Shown here: piece by piece, positions 6,017 through 10,502 of the stretch | Layout: every line of letters begins with the position of its first letter | How positions within the stretch are numbered: the stretch's first letter is position 1 | Source of the DNA: an uncultured Streptomyces sp. | GTDB lineage: Bacteria; Actinomycetota; Actinomycetes; Streptomycetales; Streptomycetaceae | Length of the DNA: 10,502 nt | Assembly: GCA_946480485.1 (NCBI GenBank) | Contig: CAMLJW010000160.1 | Span: 1-10,502, forward strand | Direction of reading: 5' to 3' | Notes under the pieces: model-generated | Databases searched by the model: none | Told to the model about the DNA's origin: nothing | What the model saw: only the letters and a program-made list of their open reading frames with translations | Made by a program: the position numbers and the translations under genes

Positions 6017-6625
6017 TCACGGAACGGGAGACCAGGGGGCGAGCAGATCACGCAGCAACTCGGTGAAGGCTGTGTCCAGTGTGTCCTCCCCATGTTGGTC
6101 GCCGACGGCTTCGGGGTTGAGGGCGGCGGGGCGGGCGATCCAGAGAATCTTCCACGTCCTGGAGTTCAGTGCGGGGTCGCCCCAGATCCCGCCGTGTGGG
6201 ACGAGCGGGTGGAGCAGATCGCTGAGCTGTTCCGTCACGACCTGCACCAGCGGGCCCTCGGTCGCTGCGTGCGCGGCTGCGAGTGCCGTGGGGGACGACC
6301 GGGCGATGGCTGCCGTCGTCGGATGGCGGCGGATGATGCGGACCACGTGTGTCAGGTGGTCGGTGATCCCCGGGACGGTGCCGTCGCTGGGGCAGGCACG
6401 GTGCGCCGAGTCAAAGACGTGTGCGAGTTCGGCCTTGAGTGCGAGCAGGTGCAGCGCGGAGGCGGACTTCCAGTTGGCATAGAGGAAGTTGCGTGACGTG
6501 CCACAGGTGCGGGCGATGGCGGCGAGAGGCACCTCCAGACCGTCGGTGCGCATCAGCGTGCGTACTGTGGTGATCACCTGTCCTGTGCTGTAAGGGCTGC
6601 GTGCGTACGCGAATCGCGGGCTCAT
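6017..6625 (-). CDS. TetR/AcrR-type transcriptional regulator
   Basis: The protein has 202 residues, the usual TetR size. Its N-terminal helix-turn-helix is visible at residues about 30-60: LEVPLAAIARTCGTSRNFLYANWKSASAL, matching the family pattern (hydrophobic-x-x-IA...GvS...lY.hf.sK..L), though Ala-Asn-Trp replaces the common tyrosine/histidine/phenylalanine turn. The rest is a helical, Ala/Leu-rich ligand and dimer domain without recognisable ligand motifs. The ATG at 6625 has only a weak AGG upstream. Homologues normally repress a neighbouring gene and respond to a small molecule. The nearest divergent gene is the ABC exporter, 456 bases away with a pseudogene between, so that target is possible but unproven. 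High GC links it to the right flank rather than to the decarboxylase operon. Confidence 0.75.
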   Translation of the reverse strand: MSPRFAYARSPYSTGQVITTVRTLMRTDGLEVPLAAIARTCGTSRNFLYANWKSASALHLLALKAELAHVFDSAHRACPSDGTVPGITDHLTHVVRIIRRHPTTAAIARSSPTALAAAHAATEGPLVQVVTEQLSDLLHPLVPHGGIWGDPALNSRTWKILWIARPAALNPEAVGDQHGEDTLDTAFTELLRDLLAPWSPVP

Positions 6626-6749
6626 GACGCCTATCGTGCAAAAAAGCGTGAGCGCGTAGGGGCAGAATGCCGTCTGGGCACTCGAATGAGCGGTGTTTGC
6701 ACGCTGCGGGGAGAAGTGCTCAGGCTTTCGCCGGAGGTACTGCTCTGCT

Positions 6750-6770
6750 GGGCCGAGTGCGACTCGGCCC
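6750..6770 (-). terminator. 9-bp hairpin downstream of the DUF397-like remnant
   Basis: GGGCCGAGT at 6750-6758 pairs with ACTCGGCCC at 6762-6770 around a GCG loop. On the minus strand it lies 11 bases past the remnant's stop (6782), as expected for the gene's old terminator. There is no T-run, which is common in Streptomyces. It might also act on the plus strand. Confidence 0.5.
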
Positions 6771-6781
6771 GAACAGCCCCC

Positions 6782-6886
6782 TCAAGCGGGGAGCTCGCCG
6801 TGCTTGACGGCGGTGACGAACAAGGACCAGCCGGTCGCCTAAAAAGACACAGCGGGGCCGTGCGGGTTCGAGCAGCCGCGCCGCAT
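6782..6886 (-). pseudogene. decayed DUF397-like protein fragment
   Basis: Read on the minus strand, the frame ends in ATGWSLFVTAVKHGELPA and stop (6782-6784). It is preceded by CSNPHGPAVSF and an in-frame TAG at 6839-6841. DUF397 proteins are small actinobacterial proteins, often beside XRE-type regulators, and typically end DSKnPhGPaltFtptgWsaFvtaVk.GE, so both blocks line up with the tag between them. The conserved N-terminal half (WRKSSyS...CVEVA) is not recognisable upstream, and no XRE regulator is adjacent. It is probably a dead gene; a single base error at 6839-6841 would restore only the C-terminal part. Confidence 0.5.
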
Positions 6887-7031
6887 GTTCGTGGTGACGC
6901 TGCGGGTGGGTCTGACTCGCTCGTCTGACAGTGACGACAACCGGAACACGGTCCAGACCACCCGCCTCCCTCACCTGCGCCTGCGCCTGCCCGTTTGCCA
7001 TGGAGGGATGAATTTCCCGTCCGTCGGCGTT

Positions 7032-7078
7032 GGTGCCTTCCGATGGACCCGGACTGATCAGGACGAACGGAAGGCACC
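7032..7078 (+). promoter_or_regulatory. inverted repeat enclosing the exporter ribosome binding site
   Basis: GGTGCCTTCCG (7032-7042) is the exact reverse complement of CGGAAGGCACC (7068-7078). The right arm contains the Shine-Dalgarno GGAAGG used by the GTG at 7082. A folded transcript would hide that site. The same symmetry could instead be a protein-binding site. The 25-base loop contains a tiny ATG-start frame (7043, stop at 7055). Confidence 0.5.
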
Positions 7079-7081
7079 GGC

Positions 7082-10000
7082 GTGGCAGCGCAAGAGCTGG
7101 GGGAGGGGCGGGGGAAGCCCGGCTGGGTACGGCGGCTCGCCGGGTACGCGTGGCGGTATCCGAAGGACGTCGTGCTCGCGCTGGGCGCCTCGCTGGGCGG
7201 TATGGCCCTCATGGCCCTCGTACCACTGGTCACCAAGGTCATCATCGACGACGTCATCGGGGATCACAGCCGGGACATGGCCCCATGGGCCGGCGCCCTC
7301 GTCGCCGCCGCCGTCCTCGTCTACGTCCTCACCTACATCCGGCGCTACTACGGAGGCCGCCTGGCCCTCGACGTCCAGCACGACCTGCGGACCGAGATGT
7401 ACGGGACGATCACCCGGCTCGACGGGCGGCGGCAGGACGAGCTGTCGACCGGGCAGGTGGTGGGCCGGGCGACCAGCGACCTCCAGCTGATCCAGAGCCT
7501 GCTGTTCATGGTCCCGATGACCATCGGGAACGTACTTCTCTTCCTGATCTCCCTCGCAATCATGGCGTCGCTGTCCCTGCCGCTCACCCTCGTCGCGCTG
7601 GCCGTGGCCCCCGCGCTGTGGTGGGTGGCCAAGCGGAGCAGTACCCGGCTGCACCCGGCGACCTGGTACGCGCAGGCGCAGGCCGCCGCCGTCGCCGGAG
7701 TCGTCGACGGCGCCGTCAGCGGCGTACGCGTGGTGAAGGGGTTCGGGCAGGAGGAGCAGGAGACCGGGAAGCTGAGGGAAGTCGGGCGCCGGCTCTTCGC
7801 GGGGCGGCTGCGGACCGTTCGGCTCAACGCCAGGTACACCCCGGCACTGCAGGCCGTGCCCGCGCTCGGGCAGGTCGCGATGCTCGCTCTGGGTGGCTGG
7901 CTCGCCGTACGCGGGCACATCACCCTGGGTACGTTCGTGGCCTTCTCCACCTACCTCGCCCAGCTGGTCGGACCCGTCCGCATGCTCGCCATGGTGCTCA
8001 CCGTCGGGCAGCAGGCCCGGGCCGGCGCCGAGCGCGTCCTGGAGCTGATCGACACCGAGCCGTCGATCAAGGACGGCACAAAGCCGCTGCCGGCCGACGC
8101 CCCCGCGACCGTCGAGTTCGACGACGTGACCTTCGGCTACGGCGGGGGATCGAAGAAGCAGCCCGTACTCGACGGGCTGTCCTTCGAGATCCGGCCCGGC
8201 GAGACCCTCGCTGTCGTCGGCGCCTCCGGCTCCGGCAAGTCGACGGTGTCCCTCCTTTTGCCGCGCTTCTACGACGTGACGCGCGGCGCCGTTCTCGTCG
8301 GCGGGCACGACGTGCGGGAGCTGACGCTCGACTCGCTGCGCGCCGCGATCGGGCTCGTCCCCGAGGACTCCTTCCTCTTCTCGGACACCGTGCGCGCCAA
8401 CATCGCGTACGGCCGCCCCGAGGCCACCCAGGAGGAGATCGAAACCGCCGCGCGGGCCGCCCAGGCGGACCGGTTCATCACCGGGCTGCCCGAGGGCTAC
8501 GACACCAAGGTCGGCGAGCACGGTCTGACCCTCTCCGGCGGGCAGCGCCAGCGCGTCGCACTCGCCCGCGCGATCCTCACCGACCCGCGCCTGCTCGTCC
8601 TCGACGACGCGACCTCGGCCGTGGACGCCCGGGTGGAACACGAGATCCACGAGGCCCTCAAGCACGTCATGGCCGGGCGTACCACCCTCCTCATCGCCCA
8701 CCGCCGCTCCACCCTCAACCTCGCCGACCGCATCGCCGTGCTCGACGCCGGACGGCTCGCCGACATCGGTACGCATGAGGAGCTGCAGGAGCGCTCGTCC
8801 CTGTACCGGCGGCTGCTCACCGACCCGGACGAGCTGGGCGGCGTCTCGCCCGGGCACACCCGGCCGGCCTGCCCGGGCGAGGACACCTCCGTACGGGACG
8901 AACTGGACGCCGAGTTCGACGTCCAGCGGGGGATCACGCCCCGGCTGTGGACCGGGGACCGTGAGCCCCGGGACGCGGCCATGGACGGGATGCCCGCGAC
9001 ACCAGAACTCCGCGCCCAGCTCGACGCGTTGCCCCCGGCGAGCGACACCCCCGGCGTCGACGAGGCGCGGGCGGTCACCCCCGAGGAGTCGTACGGACTG
9101 CGCAGGCTGCTGCGCGGCTTCGGGCTCCCGCTGCTCGTCAGCCTCGGCCTCGTCGCCGTCGACGCGGGCCTGGGGCTGCTGCTGCCCGTGCTGATCCGTG
9201 ACGGCATCGACGACGGTGTCACGCAACTCGCGCAGGGCGCGGTGTGGACGGCGGCGGCGCTCGGCCTGCTGACCGTGCTCGTCCAGTGGGCAGCGCAGAC
9301 CGGTGAGATCCGCATGACCGGACGTACGGGCGAGCGGGTCCTGTACGCGCTCCGGCTGAAGATCTTCGCGCAGCTCCAGCGGCTTGGGCTCGACTACTAC
9401 GAGCGGGAGCTGACGGGCCGGATCATGACCCGGATGACGACGGACGTCGACGCCCTGTCGACCTTCCTGCAGACGGGGCTCGTCACCGCCTTCGTCTCGG
9501 TTGTCACCTTCTTCGGCATCATGGTCGCGCTGCTCGTCATCGACGTGCAGTTGGCGCTCGTGGTCTTCGCGACGCTGCCGCCGCTGATCGTCGGTACGTT
9601 CTTCTTCCGCCGGTCCAGCGTGAAGGCGTACGAACTGGCCCGTGAGCGGGTGTCCGTGGTGAACGCCGACCTTCAGGAGTCGGTGTCCGGGCTGCTGATC
9701 CTGCAGGCGTTCCGGCGTGAGCGGGCCGGCGGGCGGCGGTTCGCGGAGGGCAGCGACAGCTACCGCAGGGCGCGGATCCGCGGACAGTGGCTGATCTCGG
9801 TGTACTTCCCGTTCGTGCAGCTGCTGTCGTCGGTCGCGGCGGCAGCGGTGCTCATCGTGGGCGCGGGGCGGATCCAGGCGGGGACGTTCACCGCCGGCGC
9901 GCTGGTCGCGTACCTCCTCTACATCGACCTGTTCTTCGCGCCCGTGCAGCAAATCTCCCAGGTCTTCGACGGCTACCAGCAGGCGACCGTCTCGCTCGGC

Positions 10001-10502
10001 CGGGTCCAGGAACTGCTGCAGGAGCCGGCCTCCACGAAGGCCGCCGACGAGCCACGCGTAGTCCTGTCCCTACGCGGCGACATCACCTTCGCGGACGTCG
10101 ACTTCGCCTACAACGACGATGAAGAGGCGCTCAGCGGGGTCTTTCTGACCATCCCCGCCGGGCAGACCGTCGCCTTCGTCGGCGAGACCGGCGCGGGCAA
10201 GTCGACGCTGGTCAAGCTGGTCGCCCGGTTCTACGACCCGACGGGCGGGCGGGTGACGGTCGACGGCACGGACCTCCGCTTGCTGGACCTCACCTCGTAC
10301 CGGCACCGCCTGGGTGTCGTCCCTCAGGAGGCGTACCTCTTCCAGGGCACGATCCGGGACGCCATCGCGTACGGCCGCCCGGACGCGACCGACGCCGAGG
10401 TGGAGGCCGCCGCCCGCGCGATCGGCGCCCACGACATGATCGCCACGCTCGACGGCGGCTACCTCCACGAGGTCGCCGAACGCGGCCGCAACCTCTCCGC
10501 CG
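7082..10502 (+). CDS. single-chain tandem ABC exporter (TMD-NBD-TMD-NBD), cut by window end
   Basis: One uninterrupted frame of 1140 codons runs off the window. Half 1: membrane domain about 35-320 and ATPase domain from about 343, with Walker A GASGSGKST (380-388), LSGGQ (484-488), Walker B LLVLDD (504-509) and His540 switch. A hydrophilic linker covers about 580-665. Half 2: membrane domain about 671-980 and ATPase domain from about 1000, with Walker A GETGAGKST (1034-1042) and Q-loop Gln1082. The window stops inside its signature motif (NLSA). This is the type IV exporter (lipid/drug) fold in the plasma membrane, equal to two fused half-transporters. In half 1 the Q-loop Gln is Glu428 and the Walker B catalytic Glu is Asp509, as at the degenerate site of asymmetric exporters. 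GTG 7082 is chosen for GGAAGG seven bases upstream and because an in-frame TGA lies at 7055. The substrate is unknown; antibiotic, lipid or siderophore export are all possible. Confidence 0.92.
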   Translation, partial: MAAQELGEGRGKPGWVRRLAGYAWRYPKDVVLALGASLGGMALMALVPLVTKVIIDDVIGDHSRDMAPWAGALVAAAVLVYVLTYIRRYYGGRLALDVQHDLRTEMYGTITRLDGRRQDELSTGQVVGRATSDLQLIQSLLFMVPMTIGNVLLFLISLAIMASLSLPLTLVALAVAPALWWVAKRSSTRLHPATWYAQAQAAAVAGVVDGAVSGVRVVKGFGQEEQETGKLREVGRRLFAGRLRTVRLNARYTPALQAVPALGQVAMLALGGWLAVRGHITLGTFVAFSTYLAQLVGPVRMLAMVLTVGQQARAGAERVLELIDTEPSIKDGTKPLPADAPATVEFDDVTFGYGGGSKKQPVLDGLSFEIRPGETLAVVGASGSGKSTVSLLLPRFYDVTRGAVLVGGHDVRELTLDSLRAAIGLVPEDSFLFSDTVRANIAYGRPEATQEEIETAARAAQADRFITGLPEGYDTKVGEHGLTLSGGQRQRVALARAILTDPRLLVLDDATSAVDARVEHEIHEALKHVMAGRTTLLIAHRRSTLNLADRIAVLDAGRLADIGTHEELQERSSLYRRLLTDPDELGGVSPGHTRPACPGEDTSVRDELDAEFDVQRGITPRLWTGDREPRDAAMDGMPATPELRAQLDALPPASDTPGVDEARAVTPEESYGLRRLLRGFGLPLLVSLGLVAVDAGLGLLLPVLIRDGIDDGVTQLAQGAVWTAAALGLLTVLVQWAAQTGEIRMTGRTGERVLYALRLKIFAQLQRLGLDYYERELTGRIMTRMTTDVDALSTFLQTGLVTAFVSVVTFFGIMVALLVIDVQLALVVFATLPPLIVGTFFFRRSSVKAYELARERVSVVNADLQESVSGLLILQAFRRERAGGRRFAEGSDSYRRARIRGQWLISVYFPFVQLLSSVAAAAVLIVGAGRIQAGTFTAGALVAYLLYIDLFFAPVQQISQVFDGYQQATVSLGRVQELLQEPASTKAADEPRVVLSLRGDITFADVDFAYNDDEEALSGVFLTIPAGQTVAFVGETGAGKSTLVKLVARFYDPTGGRVTVDGTDLRLLDLTSYRHRLGVVPQEAYLFQGTIRDAIAYGRPDATDAEVEAAARAIGAHDMIATLDGGYLHEVAERGRNLSA

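Noticed and set aside
5744..6496. 250-residue plus-strand frame opposite the TetR-type gene
   Set aside because: Starts across the terminator hairpin and is antisense to a recognisable helix-turn-helix protein; no motifs.
7030..8778. 582-residue plus-strand frame overlapping the exporter
   Set aside because: Arg/Pro/Ala-rich shadow; the third frame carries all Walker A, LSGGQ and H-loop motifs continuously.
7058..9952. 964-residue open frame on the minus strand
   Set aside because: It is antisense to the exporter, made of low-complexity Arg/Gly/Glu/Asp-rich sequence with no family signal; a typical high-GC shadow of a real gene.

Overview
The window looks like a piece of a Streptomyces or closely related actinomycete chromosome. 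The outer genes have very high GC: bases 9241-9300 count 45/60 G+C by hand. GTG starts are used, one gene carries the rare TTA leucine codon, and there are actinomycete-type families (a Streptomyces-like phosphatase, a tandem ABC exporter, a DUF397-like remnant).

Layout. The left edge holds the possible 3' end of a plus-strand gene (to 103). It converges on a minus-strand conserved phosphatase gene (117-905). Upstream of that lies a short, broken ISAs1-type transposase N-terminus on the minus strand (about 1041-1242), ending at a 13-bp inverted repeat. From about 1300 the base composition drops (27/60 G+C at 1501-1560; 29/60 at 2101-2160). A gene-poor leader with a 17-bp tandem repeat, a 10+10 bp palindrome and a good -10 box runs to 1979.

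The core is a two-gene, translationally coupled operon. The first gene (1980-3482) is a fold-type III PLP-dependent decarboxylase fused at its C-terminus to an acyl/peptidyl carrier domain. The second (3472-4962, overlapping by 11 bases) is a stand-alone adenylation enzyme. By analogy with BtrJ/BtrK/BtrI and VinN/VinO/VinL, the adenylation enzyme would activate an amino acid and load it on the carrier, and the decarboxylase would decarboxylate it while tethered, giving an amine-bearing acyl thioester. No polyketide synthase, NRPS or acyltransferase that would use the product is visible. A very strong terminator closes the operon (5026-5061). It is followed by a gene for a small secreted protein with four cysteines and no recognised family (5170-5739), with its own terminator.

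The right side returns to high GC: a TetR-type regulator on the minus strand (6017-6625), a decayed DUF397-like fragment with an in-frame stop (6782-6886, minus), and a large single-chain ABC exporter with two membrane and two ATPase halves (7082 to beyond the window end). The exporter's ribosome binding site lies inside an inverted repeat. Its first ATPase half has non-consensus catalytic residues.

The most interesting element is the decarboxylase-carrier fusion with its partner ligase. It appears to be a TTA-controlled, probably transferred cassette making a carrier-bound amine for an unseen partner. The substrate, the acceptor and any link to the secreted protein are not shown by the sequence.
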